64,000 nt of DNA from Deltaproteobacteria bacterium (GTDB lineage: Bacteria; Desulfobacterota; GWC2-55-46): NCBI GenBank assembly GCA_016234935.1, contig JACRNL010000001.1, positions 62,001-126,000 on the forward strand, in the 5' to 3' direction. Under the pieces are notes generated by a model. It did no database searches, was not told the origin of the DNA, and worked only from the letters and a program-made list of their open reading frames with translations. Positions 22,675 through 32,494 of the stretch are shown piece by piece (positions within the stretch are counted from its first letter, which is position 1; every line of letters starts with the position of its first letter). A program made the position numbers and the translations under genes.

Positions 22675-24663
22675 ATGAAAAAAACCCTTGAAGGGGCTCA
22701 GCCCCTCGCAAGAAAGATAATAGAGGCGCATCTGATCAAAGGCAAATGGGAGGCCGGCTCTGAGATAGCCATAAAAATAGACCAGACCTTGACGCAGGAC
22801 GCAACCGGCACCGTCGCGTTTCTCGAGTTCGAATCCCTCGGGCTTGATACCGTCAAGACCGAACTTTCCGCGAGCTATGTCGACCACAATCTCCTGCAGA
22901 CGGACTTCAGGAACGCGGACGACCACAGTTTTCTGATGCAGTGCGCCATGAAGTACGGGGTCTACTTCTCCCCTCCCGGCAACGGCGTATCGCATCCCGT
23001 GCACATGGAAAGGTTCGGCGTTCCGGGAAAGACCCTCCTCGGCGCGGACAGCCACACGTCCACCGGCGGCGCGCTCGGCATGATAGCCATAGGCGCGGGC
23101 GGCCTTGACGTCGCCCTTGCAATGGCCGGGGAGCCGTTTTACCTCAACTGTCCGCGGATATTAGGCGTAAAACTGACCGGCAAGCTCGGCCCGTGGGTGT
23201 CCGCCAAGGACGTTATACTTGAGATGCTCCGGCGCCGCACAGTCAAGGGTGGAGTCGGAATGATAGTGGAATATTACGGCCCAGGGGTAAAAACGCTTTC
23301 GGCGGCGGAAAGGGCGACCATCGCCAACATGGGCGCGGAGCTTGGCGCGACAACCAGCATATTCCCTTCCGACGAGAGGACAAAGGAGTATCTTGACGCT
23401 CAGGGCAGGACAAACAGCTTCCGCCCGCTTGAGGCGGATGCCAACGCTGAATATGACGAGCATGACGAAATAGACCTTGGCAGGCTGGAGCCGCTCATAG
23501 CGTGTCCGAGTTCTCCGGACAACGTCAAAAAGGTCTCGGAGGTCGAGGGCATCCCCGTGGCGCAGGCCATTATCGGCTCATCGGTCAATTTTTCCTTCCG
23601 CGACATGATGGTCGCGGCAAAGGCGCTCAAGGGAAAGACCGTCTATCCGGGGGTAAGCCTTGAGATAAACCCGGGCAGCAGGGCCGCGTTTGAGAACGTC
23701 GAGCTTGCCGGAGGGGTTGAATTGCTGACGCACGCCGGTGCGCGGATACATCAATCAGGCTGTCTTGGATGCGTCGGCATGGGGCAGGCCCCTGCAACCG
23801 GCACGGTCTCCGTGCGCACATTCCCGCGCAACTTCCCCGGCAGAAGCGGAACGGAAAACGACCAGGTCTACCTGTCAAGCCCTGAGGTGGCCGTTGCCTC
23901 CGCTATATTCGGCAGGATTACAGACCCGCGTAAGCTCGGAAAATACCCGAAGGTCATAGAGCCCCGGAAATACGTATACAACAAAGCGTTGATCCTTAAA
24001 CCTATGCCGCTCGGCGACAGGAAGAAAATAACGGTGACGCGCGGGCCGAACATCGCGCCCTTTCCGGTCTTCGACGCCATGCCCGACGCCTTTGAAGGGT
24101 CCAGCCCTTTCAAAGGGACGGTGCTGCTGAAGGTCGGCGACAACGTCTCAACCGACGACATCCTGCCTGCCGGCAACAGTATATTGCCGCTTCGGAGCAA
24201 CATCCCGCGTATCAGCGAACACGTCTTTGAGCGGTTAGACAAGGGCTTTGCAAGGCGCGCGAAAGAGACTGGCAACGGCGTGGTGGTGGGCGGCGAGAAC
24301 TACGGGCAGGGCTCTTCGCGCGAACACGCGGCCATAGGGCCGAGGTATCTGGGCATCAGGTCGAAAATAGCCAAATCTTTTGCCCGCATCCACAGGGCAA
24401 ACCTCATAAACTTCGGCATAATCCCCCTTCTGTTCATAAACCCTGACGATTACAACGCCATTGACGCCGGCGATATCCTCATCTTTCCCGGGATAAAAAA
24501 AGATGTTGAAAACGGGATTACCCGAACGATTGTGCAGATCAATGGAAAGTCAGCGGATATCAATCTGAGGATAGACCTGACCGGACGGGAGAGGGAGTGC
24601 ATCATTGCCGGAGGGCTTTTGAACCTCATAAAAAAAGCGATGCAGCGCAGGACAAGGTTTTAG
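22675..24663 (+). CDS. acn: Aconitate hydratase
   Basis: A 662-residue [4Fe-4S] enzyme interconverting citrate and isocitrate. Substrate and cluster motifs are present: LLGADSHTSTGG, the cluster Cys in HQSGCLGCVGMGQAP, and NYGQGSSREHAAIGPRYLG in the swivel domain. It is the shorter (about 640-residue) aconitase type common in anaerobic deltaproteobacteria. GGAGACGAAAGAC precedes the ATG. Two family A repeats are in frame: codons 4-11 (LEGAQPL), at the very start, and about 472-482 (FEGSSPFKG), in the linker between domain 3 and the swivel domain. Confidence 0.95.
   Translation: MKKTLEGAQPLARKIIEAHLIKGKWEAGSEIAIKIDQTLTQDATGTVAFLEFESLGLDTVKTELSASYVDHNLLQTDFRNADDHSFLMQCAMKYGVYFSPPGNGVSHPVHMERFGVPGKTLLGADSHTSTGGALGMIAIGAGGLDVALAMAGEPFYLNCPRILGVKLTGKLGPWVSAKDVILEMLRRRTVKGGVGMIVEYYGPGVKTLSAAERATIANMGAELGATTSIFPSDERTKEYLDAQGRTNSFRPLEADANAEYDEHDEIDLGRLEPLIACPSSPDNVKKVSEVEGIPVAQAIIGSSVNFSFRDMMVAAKALKGKTVYPGVSLEINPGSRAAFENVELAGGVELLTHAGARIHQSGCLGCVGMGQAPATGTVSVRTFPRNFPGRSGTENDQVYLSSPEVAVASAIFGRITDPRKLGKYPKVIEPRKYVYNKALILKPMPLGDRKKITVTRGPNIAPFPVFDAMPDAFEGSSPFKGTVLLKVGDNVSTDDILPAGNSILPLRSNIPRISEHVFERLDKGFARRAKETGNGVVVGGENYGQGSSREHAAIGPRYLGIRSKIAKSFARIHRANLINFGIIPLLFINPDDYNAIDAGDILIFPGIKKDVENGITRTIVQINGKSADINLRIDLTGRERECIIAGGLLNLIKKAMQRRTRF
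22684..22707 (+). repeat. Family A repeat at the aconitase N-terminus
   Basis: ACCCTTGAAGGGGCTCAGCC-CCTC; codons 4-11, phase 1 (LEGAQPL). Confidence 0.82.
24090..24119 (+). repeat. Family A repeat in the aconitase linker
   Basis: GAAGGGTCCAGCCCTTTCAA-AGGG; phase 2 (GSSPFKG), with a compensated GGG/CCC arm. Confidence 0.8.
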
Positions 24664-24679
24664 CCTTGCTTTCCAATGC

Positions 24680-24760
24680 CCTGCCCTTGTATGTTAGACT
24701 GTGCTATATACGTAATTTTTAAATCCTTTTTTCTCCTCTCCCCTCGCGGGAGAGGGTAGG
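24680..24760. repeat. Intergenic repeat (family G), copy 1
   Basis: The block from CCTGCCCTTGTATGTTAGAC to CTCCTCTCCCCTCGCGGG recurs at 26961-27034 with few differences. It ends in a C/G-rich inverted stretch. Confidence 0.7.
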
Positions 24761-24828
24761 GTGAGGGGGCTCAACCTCAAAGGGGAGAGGACGTTAAAAC
24801 CTGCCAACCGGCCAACCGGATGGGACGC

Positions 24829-25692
24829 TCAGTGGCGCGCCGCGCTGAAGATGTTTTTGACCGCTTCCTTTATTTCGCTCATGGGCGCCGGCTTTTCTAA
24901 ATGTCTGAGGCTGTTTTTTTCAAAAAAATCTTTACATTCCTCGTCGTAATTCGTCAGAAAAATGAAACGATTCTTAACGCTGGGGAACTTCTGAACGGCT
25001 TTTTCAAAAAATTCAATCCCGCTCATGACCGGCATGCGTATGTCGCTGATTATGGCGGCGTAATACTTGCCGGCAAGTTTTTCAAGCGCCTCCTTGCCGT
25101 TTGAAGCGGTGTCTACCGCCCCATATTCTGAAAGGAGCGTATGGAATGCCTCTGTCAGCGAAGCATCGTCGTCAACCACAAGCATGTTTTCCCTGCCCGA
25201 TACCGGCAGGCGCGACAGCTTCCCGCAAAGCTTGCCGAATTCCGGCCGCACATTGATAAACCGCTCTATATGCGCCCTGTGCCTGCTTATGTCCGACGCG
25301 TCCTTCAAAAGCCCCTCCATACGGAACCGGCTGACTTTAATGGCATAGAGAAAAAAATCGTTATGCTCGGAGGTTTCAATATTGATAACCGCATTAAGGA
25401 GTTCCTCTTTCGTCATGCCGCCTGAATCGAGCTTCTTTTCACTGCCGGCAAAAAGGGACAGCGTGTCGTTCATGCTCGCGGCGTCAGGGACGATGGCTGA
25501 GTCAAACTCCTCCGTGCCGAGCGTAATGTCGTGGATAAGCTTTACAGCGCAATAATGCCTGGCCTCGTCTTCTGCCAGAAGTTTCAGCATCTGCGAAAGC
25601 TCGGCGTCTTCGGCAAACTTCAACGCCGCCTTTTCATAAAACCTTTTCGCTGACCCCTCGACATCCATCAGCCATTTGCTGATTTCTTTCAT
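24829..25692 (-). CDS. Ferritin-like domain fused to a response-regulator receiver domain
   Basis: A 287-residue protein. Residues about 1-75 form a rubrerythrin-type helical pair (EGSAKRFYEKAALKF, EDEARHYCAVK). A second helical pair follows (INIETSEHNDFFLYA, RHRAHIERFI), with some ligand positions altered. Residues about 168-280 are a receiver domain: acidic pocket VVDDDAS, phospho-acceptor Asp in ISDIRMPVMSG, Thr in FLTNYDE and Lys in LEKPAP. There is no DNA-binding or output domain. A di-iron sensor coupled to a receiver is plausible, but whether the first domain binds iron is open. No histidine kinase is nearby. Confidence 0.85.
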   Translation of the reverse strand: MKEISKWLMDVEGSAKRFYEKAALKFAEDAELSQMLKLLAEDEARHYCAVKLIHDITLGTEEFDSAIVPDAASMNDTLSLFAGSEKKLDSGGMTKEELLNAVINIETSEHNDFFLYAIKVSRFRMEGLLKDASDISRHRAHIERFINVRPEFGKLCGKLSRLPVSGRENMLVVDDDASLTEAFHTLLSEYGAVDTASNGKEALEKLAGKYYAAIISDIRMPVMSGIEFFEKAVQKFPSVKNRFIFLTNYDEECKDFFEKNSLRHLEKPAPMSEIKEAVKNIFSAARH

Positions 25693-25790
25693 TGCCTTGC
25701 CTCATTATGATTTTTACACAAACTTTAAATATATAATGAAGCCGCAGTGTTTGCAATATTAATTTCACTTTAGCGCAATAAGCCTGCCCC

Positions 25791-26861
25791 TCACAGGCCG
25801 CAATGCAATCTGGTTTTTTCGATCAAATCCATAAAATCCCTGCCCCCCTGAGGGGGCTCAGCCCCTTGAAGGGGCTCAGCCCCTGCTCCGACAACGAGCC
25901 TGACCTCTTCCCTGCTCTTTCCAACCCCGGCCTCTATCGCGCGCTTTATCTGTTTTTGTTCCCAGACCCCTTTTCCCGTGACCATGTCCCATTTGCCGAA
26001 GGACTTTATTATGCCCAGTCCAACCGCGTCCGCTGCCACGCGGTCGCCGCTTGCGATGATAAGGCCGGTCTTTGCCGTGGTCCCGCTCCACGGGCCGCCT
26101 TCGATCATCGAGACCGTGCCGTCGACTATGTTCAGGTCAGGCGAATAGGCGCGGTTAAAGTCAGCGACTATTTCCTCCCACAGGCTCGTGTCTATCAGAT
26201 AAGGCCGCTGTTTGAGGTGCGTGCATCCGATGAAATTCTTCAAACAGATGGAATATGAAGCGGATCTGTGGGTCTTTACGACAGGCAGGTTTATGAAGAC
26301 GTCGGCCCTGTATATCCATTCGGTCACATACGCCGTTTTAACGATGGACTCTTCGGGCAGTTTGACCTCTATCCATTCATGATCTTCGAATACGACAACC
26401 TCCGCCCCGTTGTCGACCGCGGCCTGCATGATGCCGGAGCTTTTCATGTTCTTTTTGGTGGAAAGAGTGGCAAAGGCCGACATGTCGCCCACGTAGACCT
26501 TTGACGCGCCTTCTTCGTAGAGTATCTTCACCACGGCGGCGACGACTTCCGGGTTTGTCGTCGCCGGACTGGGCTGGCCGGAGACGACGTTGGGCTTGAC
26601 AAGGACGCTTTTACCTCTGACATTCAGGGCTGAAAAACCGCCGATAATTGAAACCGCCTCCCTGACCATAGCCTTCACGTCCGCTGCGCCGGCGACGCCC
26701 ACGAGGGCCTTGCCATCCCGCATGAAACGGTTTTCCACGAGGCGCGGAGGCATCTTGTTTTTAGCCTTTGAAAAAAAACCGGCCACGGCATGCCTTTCTC
26801 CTGAGAGCAGAGAGAAACCGAAAACGCCGAAAACCTTTAACAGTGTCCGTCTTGATATCAT
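25791..26861 (-). CDS. DUF362 protein with Tat-type signal
   Basis: A 356-residue protein. It opens with the twin-arginine signature MISRRTLLKVFG, predicting folded export. The remainder has the DUF362 core (VLVKPNVVS, NLPVVKTHRSASYS, GCTHLKQRPYLIDTS). No ferredoxin cysteine motif is visible in this member. The biochemical role is unknown. Residues about 327-340 are a family A repeat (GAEPLQGAEPPQG), shortly before the C-terminus. The start at 26861 gives a full Tat signal. No ribosome-binding site stands out. Confidence 0.82.
   Translation of the reverse strand: MISRRTLLKVFGVFGFSLLSGERHAVAGFFSKAKNKMPPRLVENRFMRDGKALVGVAGAADVKAMVREAVSIIGGFSALNVRGKSVLVKPNVVSGQPSPATTNPEVVAAVVKILYEEGASKVYVGDMSAFATLSTKKNMKSSGIMQAAVDNGAEVVVFEDHEWIEVKLPEESIVKTAYVTEWIYRADVFINLPVVKTHRSASYSICLKNFIGCTHLKQRPYLIDTSLWEEIVADFNRAYSPDLNIVDGTVSMIEGGPWSGTTAKTGLIIASGDRVAADAVGLGIIKSFGKWDMVTGKGVWEQKQIKRAIEAGVGKSREEVRLVVGAGAEPLQGAEPPQGGRDFMDLIEKTRLHCGL
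25844..25884 (-). repeat. Family A repeat near the DUF362 C-terminus
   Basis: GGGGCTGAGCCCCTTCAAGG-GGCTGAGCCCCCTCAGGG on the minus strand, two clean units in phase 1 (GAEPLQ-GAEPPQ). Confidence 0.88.
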
Positions 26862-26960
26862 ATTAAAGCAAGTATTGCCTCAAGGGTTCGTTTGTCAAGC
26901 CGCGGCTTTAATCCTGCCGCAACCGGCCTTTCCTTTCTTACCCACTCCCGTCAACCCCCA

Positions 26961-27034
26961 CCCTGTCCTTGTATGTTAGACTGTGCCATATTGCGTAATT
27001 TTTAAATCCTTTTTTCCCCTCTCCCCTCGCGGGG
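26961..27034. repeat. Intergenic repeat (family G), copy 2
   Basis: Matches 24680-24760 from CCTGTCCTTGTATGTTAGAC onward. The two copies lie 2.2 kb apart. Confidence 0.7.
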
Positions 27035-27073
27035 GCTGAAGAAAAGAAGATGTCATTAACCGCGAACGGGAAA

Positions 27074-27107
27074 TAAAAAAAGGGCTGGTTTGACCCAGCC
27101 CTTTTTT
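27074..27107 (-). terminator. Terminator downstream of ahcY
   Basis: AAAAAAAGGGCTGG-(TTTGA)-CCCAGCCCTTTTTT is symmetric and can act on both strands. It is the probable end of the metK-ahcY transcript. Confidence 0.75.
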
Positions 27108-27150
27108 ATCTTCATCTACCGTTCTTAATCGCGCATTGCGGGTTTGATTT

Positions 27151-27173
27151 CCCCTGAAGGGGTTCAACCCCTG
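27151..27173. repeat. Family A repeat, intergenic
   Basis: CCCCTGAAGGGGTTCAACCC-CTG, just 3' of ahcY. Confidence 0.75.
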
Positions 27174-27198
27174 AACGCGCAGCAGCGGGGAGGTTAAT

Positions 27199-28534
<1,336 letters not shown>

Positions 28535-28578
28535 GATGGCATTCATGCGACACGCGCATCGCTATCAAGCGTCAATGC

Positions 28579-29742
28579 CTACAGTCCGGCGGCCTTTCTG
28601 AGTATGTCGGCCTTGTCCGTCCTCTCCCACCTGAAACCGTCGCCAGTCCTGCCGAAGTGTCCATAGGCGGCGGTTGCCCTGTATATGGGCCTCAGAAGGT
28701 CGAGGTCTTTTATAAGCTCGGCGGGCTTCATGCGGAAGTTCTGCCTTACGAGTCTTTCTATCTTCTCCTCCGATATCCTCTCGGTGCCGAAGGTGTCAAC
28801 CATGACGGAAACCGGGTCTGCCACGCCTATGGCGTAGGCGAGCTGTATCTCGCACTCCTCGGCAAGGCCGGCCGCGACGATATTCTTGGCGATGTAACGC
28901 GCAAGATAGGACGCGCTCCTGTCTACCTTTGAAGGGTCTTTGCCGGAGAACGCGCCGCCGCCGTGGCTTCCGTGGCCGCCGTAGGTGTCGACGATTATCT
29001 TTCTGCCCGTAAGCCCGCAGTCCCCGTGAGGGCCGCCGACGACGAACTTGCCGGTCGGGTTTATATGGTACTTGGTCTGCCGCGTGAGGAGCTTTGCGGG
29101 GATGACCTTTTTGATCACCTCTTCTATTATCGCCTCTTTTAAAACCTTGGCCTTTACGTCCGGCGAATGCTGGCTCGACACGACGACCGTATCAACCGCT
29201 GTCGGCCTGCCGTTTACGTATTTTATGGTCACCTGGCTCTTTCCGTCGGGCCTGATGAACGGGAGCGCCCCTTTTTTCCTTACCTCCGCGAGCCTCATGG
29301 TTATCTTATGGGCAAAATGCACCGGCATGGGCATGAGTTCCTTCGTGTGGTTGCACGCGTAGCCGAACATAAGGCCCTGGTCTCCGGCCCCCTGCTCTTT
29401 TTTCGCGCCGGTGTCAACGCCCATTGCTATGTCGGGCGACTGCCTGTCGAGCGTGACCATGACCGCGCAGGTCTTGTAGTCAAAGCCCATTGACGCGTCG
29501 GTGTAGCCGATGTCCCTGATGGTCTGCCTTACGATGTCCGGGTAATCCACGCGCGCCGTTGTGGTTATCTCGCCTGCTATCAGCGCAAGCCCTGTCGTGA
29601 CGAGCGTTTCGCAGGCCACGCGGCTTTTCGGGTCCTGGGCCAGAAGCGCGTCCAATATAGCGTCTGAAACTTGATCCGCAACCTTGTCAGGATGCCCCTC
29701 TGTGACGGATTCCGACGTGAACAGATATTCCCTATTCTCCAA
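28579..29742 (-). CDS. metK: S-adenosylmethionine synthetase
   Basis: Makes SAM from methionine and ATP. Motifs: [20 protein letters not shown] (N-terminal), [12 protein letters not shown] and [22 protein letters not shown] at 29742 has AAGGAGGG at the ideal distance and gives a normal N-terminus ([11 protein letters not shown]). The ATG at 29766 would add eight residues and have the ribosome-binding site inside it. The TTG start (387 residues) is therefore preferred. A sigma-70-type promoter lies 50 bases upstream. No SAM riboswitch is visible in the short leader. Confidence 0.97.
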   Translation of the reverse strand: MENREYLFTSESVTEGHPDKVADQVSDAILDALLAQDPKSRVACETLVTTGLALIAGEITTTARVDYPDIVRQTIRDIGYTDASMGFDYKTCAVMVTLDRQSPDIAMGVDTGAKKEQGAGDQGLMFGYACNHTKELMPMPVHFAHKITMRLAEVRKKGALPFIRPDGKSQVTIKYVNGRPTAVDTVVVSSQHSPDVKAKVLKEAIIEEVIKKVIPAKLLTRQTKYHINPTGKFVVGGPHGDCGLTGRKIIVDTYGGHGSHGGGAFSGKDPSKVDRSASYLARYIAKNIVAAGLAEECEIQLAYAIGVADPVSVMVDTFGTERISEEKIERLVRQNFRMKPAELIKDLDLLRPIYRATAAYGHFGRTGDGFRWERTDKADILRKAAGL

Positions 29743-29788
29743 TTTACAGCCCTCCTTATCAGGCATTCGTAGACAAAAAGAATTTTAA

Positions 29789-29817
29789 ATTATTAAACCT
29801 TTCCGCGTTTTTGTCAA
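29789..29817 (-). promoter_or_regulatory. metK: Sigma-70 promoter of metK
   Basis: Minus strand TTGACA (29812-29817) and AATAAT (29789-29794), 17 bases apart. Confidence 0.72.
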
Positions 29818-29845
29818 TCAAAATATCACCGCTGGTAAAAGGGTT

Positions 29846-29873
29846 GTATTTTGACTTTAGCCGTGCGCGGCGC
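29846..29873 (-). repeat. Partial family D repeat
   Basis: Minus strand GCCGCGCACGGCTAAAGTCA followed by AAATACAACC matches the middle of the compound repeats at 16361 and 20331. It is immediately after the ugd stop codon. Confidence 0.65.
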
Positions 29874-29874
29874 C

Positions 29875-31179
29875 TTATCTGCCGACCGAGACGTATTCAA
29901 AACCCATCGCCCTCATGCGCGCCGGATCGTAGACGTTCCTCAGGTCTGCGACCTTCGGCGCATTAAGAAGGCTCTTTACGCGCTCAAGGTCGAGTTTTCT
30001 GAACTGGTTCCATTCGGTAAGGATGACAAGCGCGTCGCTGCCCTGGGCGGCCTCATAGGCGTCGCCGCAGTATGTGAGTTCATCAGGCATCAGCCGTTTC
30101 GTGTTTTCCATGCCGGCAGGGTCGTAGACCTTGACCGACGCGCCCTCGCCTTTGAGAATGCGTATCACAGCGATTGCGGGCGAATCGCGGATGTCGTCGG
30201 TATTGGGCTTGAACGTCAGGCCGAGCGCGCCTATGGTCTTACCTTTCAGCTGTCCGCCGAGAAGTCTTTTTACCTTTTCCGCCATCAACCCGTGCTGGCG
30301 CTCGTTCACCTCGATGACGGCCTCGACTATTTTAAAGGTATAGCCGTGCTGCCTCGCTATCCTGGTCGCGGCGGAGGTGTCCTTGGGGAGACAGGAGCCG
30401 CCGTAGCCCGGCCCCGGGTGCAGGAACTTGGGGCCTATCCTGTTGTCAAGGCCCATGCCCTTGGCCACCATGTGGACGTCCGCGCCGACGAGTTCGCAGA
30501 TATTGGCGATTTCATTTATAAATGAAATCTTCGTCGCAAGAAAGGCGTTTGAGGCGTATTTGATAAGCTCGGAAGTCTCGATGTTGGTGATGACAAAAGG
30601 GGTCTCTATGAGATACAGCGGCGAATAGAGGTCTTTCATTATTGCGACGGCCTGCTCGCTGCGCGCGCCTATGACGACCCTGTTGGGCCGCATGAAGTCG
30701 CCGATGGCGGAGCCTTCGCGCAGGAATTCAGGGTTTGAAACGACGTCGAACTTGTGCCCGTCCGGCTGATGCCGGCCTATTATCTTCTCGATAAGATTTC
30801 CGGTGCCCACCGGAACGGTGCTCTTGGTGACAATTACCTTGTAGCCGTTCAGTTCCTTCGCGATAGTCCTTGAAACCTCTTCCACGTAGGTCAGGTCGGC
30901 GGTGCCGTCTTCCCTGGGCGGCGTGCCTACGGCTATGAAAATAACAAGGGACTTTCTGATGCTCGCGCCGAGGTCCGTGGTGAACTCAAGCCTGCCCTCT
31001 TTTACGTTGCCCTCGACGATCTCTTTGAGTCCCGGTTCGTAGATTGGTATCTCGCCCTTCTTGAGCAGGTCTATCTTGGCCTCATCCTTGTCAACGCACG
31101 AGACGTTAACGCCGAAGTCCGCAAAACAGGCGCCTGTAACAAGCCCGACGTAGCCGGTCCCGATGACGCATATATTCAT
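29875..31179 (-). CDS. ugd: UDP-glucose 6-dehydrogenase
   Basis: A 434-residue NAD-dependent enzyme oxidising UDP-glucose to UDP-glucuronate. It opens NICVIGTGYVGLVTGACFA (dinucleotide fold). The active-site Cys lies in GPGYGGSCLPKDT. TFKPNTDDIRDSPA marks the C-terminal domain. GGAGGTTTTGTTTTC precedes the ATG at 31179; the longer upstream frame is non-homologous and includes the promoter. It supplies precursors for surface polysaccharide. Confidence 0.95.
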   Translation of the reverse strand: MNICVIGTGYVGLVTGACFADFGVNVSCVDKDEAKIDLLKKGEIPIYEPGLKEIVEGNVKEGRLEFTTDLGASIRKSLVIFIAVGTPPREDGTADLTYVEEVSRTIAKELNGYKVIVTKSTVPVGTGNLIEKIIGRHQPDGHKFDVVSNPEFLREGSAIGDFMRPNRVVIGARSEQAVAIMKDLYSPLYLIETPFVITNIETSELIKYASNAFLATKISFINEIANICELVGADVHMVAKGMGLDNRIGPKFLHPGPGYGGSCLPKDTSAATRIARQHGYTFKIVEAVIEVNERQHGLMAEKVKRLLGGQLKGKTIGALGLTFKPNTDDIRDSPAIAVIRILKGEGASVKVYDPAGMENTKRLMPDELTYCGDAYEAAQGSDALVILTEWNQFRKLDLERVKSLLNAPKVADLRNVYDPARMRAMGFEYVSVGR

Positions 31180-31269
31180 GAAAACAAAACCTCCATAGGC
31201 GCATTTATTGCGTTTAAAAGCCATGACGCCGATAAACACGCGGCAAAAAGACTCTAAACTCGCAGAGCA

Positions 31270-31298
31270 AATATAATCCAGCGGCACGCTTATGTCAA
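31270..31298 (-). promoter_or_regulatory. ugd: Sigma-70 promoter of ugd
   Basis: Minus strand TTGACA (31293-31298) and TATATT (31270-31275), separated by 17 bases. Confidence 0.72.
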
Positions 31299-31360
31299 TA
31301 TATTTAAGGGTTTCAGGGACGGAATTTTTGGACTTATTACAAGGTCTTCTGAAGAAAAAA

Positions 31361-31440
31361 AGCCGCCCAGCACCACTTTCCATTACCAGAAGTTTATGCA
31401 TAATATAAACGTTGGCGCTGGAAAGTGGTGCTGGGCGGCT
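31361..31440. repeat. MITE-like palindrome (family F), copy 1
   Basis: Perfect 22-bp inverted repeats (AGCCGCCCAGCACCACTTTC-CA and its complement) flank 36 bases. A second copy at 35437-35506 has 16-bp arms and a closely similar core (GTTTATGCATAATATAAACG versus GTTCATGCATAATACAAACG). Confidence 0.85.
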
Positions 31441-31456
31441 GTCTGGAAAAAGCAGC

Positions 31457-31480
31457 GCCCCTTGAAGGGGCTTGACCCCT
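31457..31480. repeat. Family A repeat immediately 3' of spoVG
   Basis: CCCCTTGAAGGGGCTTGACC-CCTT. It lies between the spoVG stop and the family F palindrome and may serve as a 3' hairpin. Confidence 0.75.
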
Positions 31481-31482
31481 TT

Positions 31483-31758
31483 CTATGCGGCGGCGCTGCC
31501 GGGCACCTGGAGTCTTTTGTACTCATGCAATATCTGATCTTCGAGCATTTGCCGCGTGGACTTGTCCAATGGGTGAACGAGGTCGCGGTATGTGCCGTCC
31601 TTCATCTTCTTCGCCGGCATGGCGATAAAGAAACCGGTCGTCCCTTTTATAATTTTCATGTCCCTGACGACAAAACAGTCGTCGAGCTTGATAGTCACAT
31701 AGGCCTTAAGTTTTTCGTCACCATCTACCGGCAGGACTTTAATCTCAGTAATGCGCAT
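31483..31758 (-). CDS. spoVG: Septation regulator SpoVG
   Basis: A 91-residue RNA/DNA-binding regulator. MRITEIKVLPV, KAYVTIKLDDCFVVRDMKII and FIAMPAKK fit the family closely and the length is normal. In Firmicutes it affects division and sporulation; outside them its role is mostly unknown. AAGGAGGAAAAAGCG precedes the ATG. It is monocistronic as far as can be seen. Confidence 0.96.
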   Translation of the reverse strand: MRITEIKVLPVDGDEKLKAYVTIKLDDCFVVRDMKIIKGTTGFFIAMPAKKMKDGTYRDLVHPLDKSTRQMLEDQILHEYKRLQVPGSAAA

Positions 31759-32343
31759 CGCTTTTTCCTCCTTGCTTGGTTTTTGGTTTATGTTTCCAGA
31801 AGCAGCCCTGTAACACTTCCTGTAAACCTCTCGACGTTAGAAAAAAAGTATGCCGCGCATAAGCATCAATGCGAGATAGCGCTGTGCAAGACGTTGTATC
31901 TTTCTAATTTTTAAATGGGTTTCAAAATCTCTACCCCTGTTTTAAAATTGCGTTGCGTGTCGTTGTGCGGATAATCAATTCTAAAATGAAGCAGGGGTTA
32001 TCTGCGTCTCGGCTGTTAAAGGTTTCTAAAAACGCATATTAACTTTTTTTGACGTATCATCTGACATGAGCTATAATATTTTATATGTTTATGTTTCTAT
32101 TGCAAACATAGTGCCAAAAAGTTGACTCACGATAAAGACTAATAAAAACAGATAGTTCTATTTAAAAGCTCACCTTGTTTGTGCTGATAATTATAATAAT
32201 TACATATTTTTATATGCATGGTGCACATAGGAATATGCAACGCAATTCATTTTAGAACAAAAGAAAATAGAAATTTACAAATCACCACATTGTGTTATAT
32301 TTGACGTTCATTTAGCAAGTTTCTGAAAAACTCAAAATCTGGT
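31759..32343. other. AT-rich gene-free region with inverted repeats
   Basis: About 585 bases with markedly lower GC than the rest. No ORF with a credible start. It contains ACCCCTG-TTTTAAAATTG (about 31935) facing CAATTCTAAAATGAAGCAGG (about 31976), and TTGCGTTGC (about 31948) facing GCAACGCAATTCATTTTAGA (about 32236). It may be a decayed mobile element or a regulatory region. Confidence 0.5.
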
Positions 32344-32467
32344 CAGGCTGCTCAAAAAGTTCCAGATGCAAGGCGTCGAGGAGAGAGGAACGAGGCGCAC
32401 TTTGTTGTGCGCCGTTCGTTCCGAACGACGAAGACAACGCCGCAGATGGGACTTTTTCAGCAGCCTG
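32344..32467. repeat. MITE-like palindrome (family E), intact copy
   Basis: Termini CAGGCTGCTCAAAAAGTTCC and GGGACTTTTTCAGCAGCCTG are inverted repeats (18 of 20). Inner arms are CAGATGCAAGGCG and CGCCGCAGATG, with further hairpins GTGCGC and CGTTCG. Similarity to the second copy (35366-35550) starts about 25 bases before the left terminus. Confidence 0.85.
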
Positions 32468-32494
32468 TTAGATTGAATGAAAAAGGGAACGGAT

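Larger units (their letters stand above)
26862..27198. other. Intergenic region with repeat G copy 2, a terminator and a family A copy
   Basis: 337 bases without a gene. It contains 26961-27034 (family G repeat), a terminator-like hairpin at 27074-27107 and a family A unit at 27151-27173. The rest shows no ORF of note. Confidence 0.6.

Noticed and set aside
31396-31914. ORF starting MHNINVGAGKWC
   Set aside because: Its start lies in the family F palindrome and it overlaps spoVG on the other strand. No homology or ribosome-binding site. A similar peptide (MHNTNVGRGKWC) appears at the other F copy only because the palindrome is the same.
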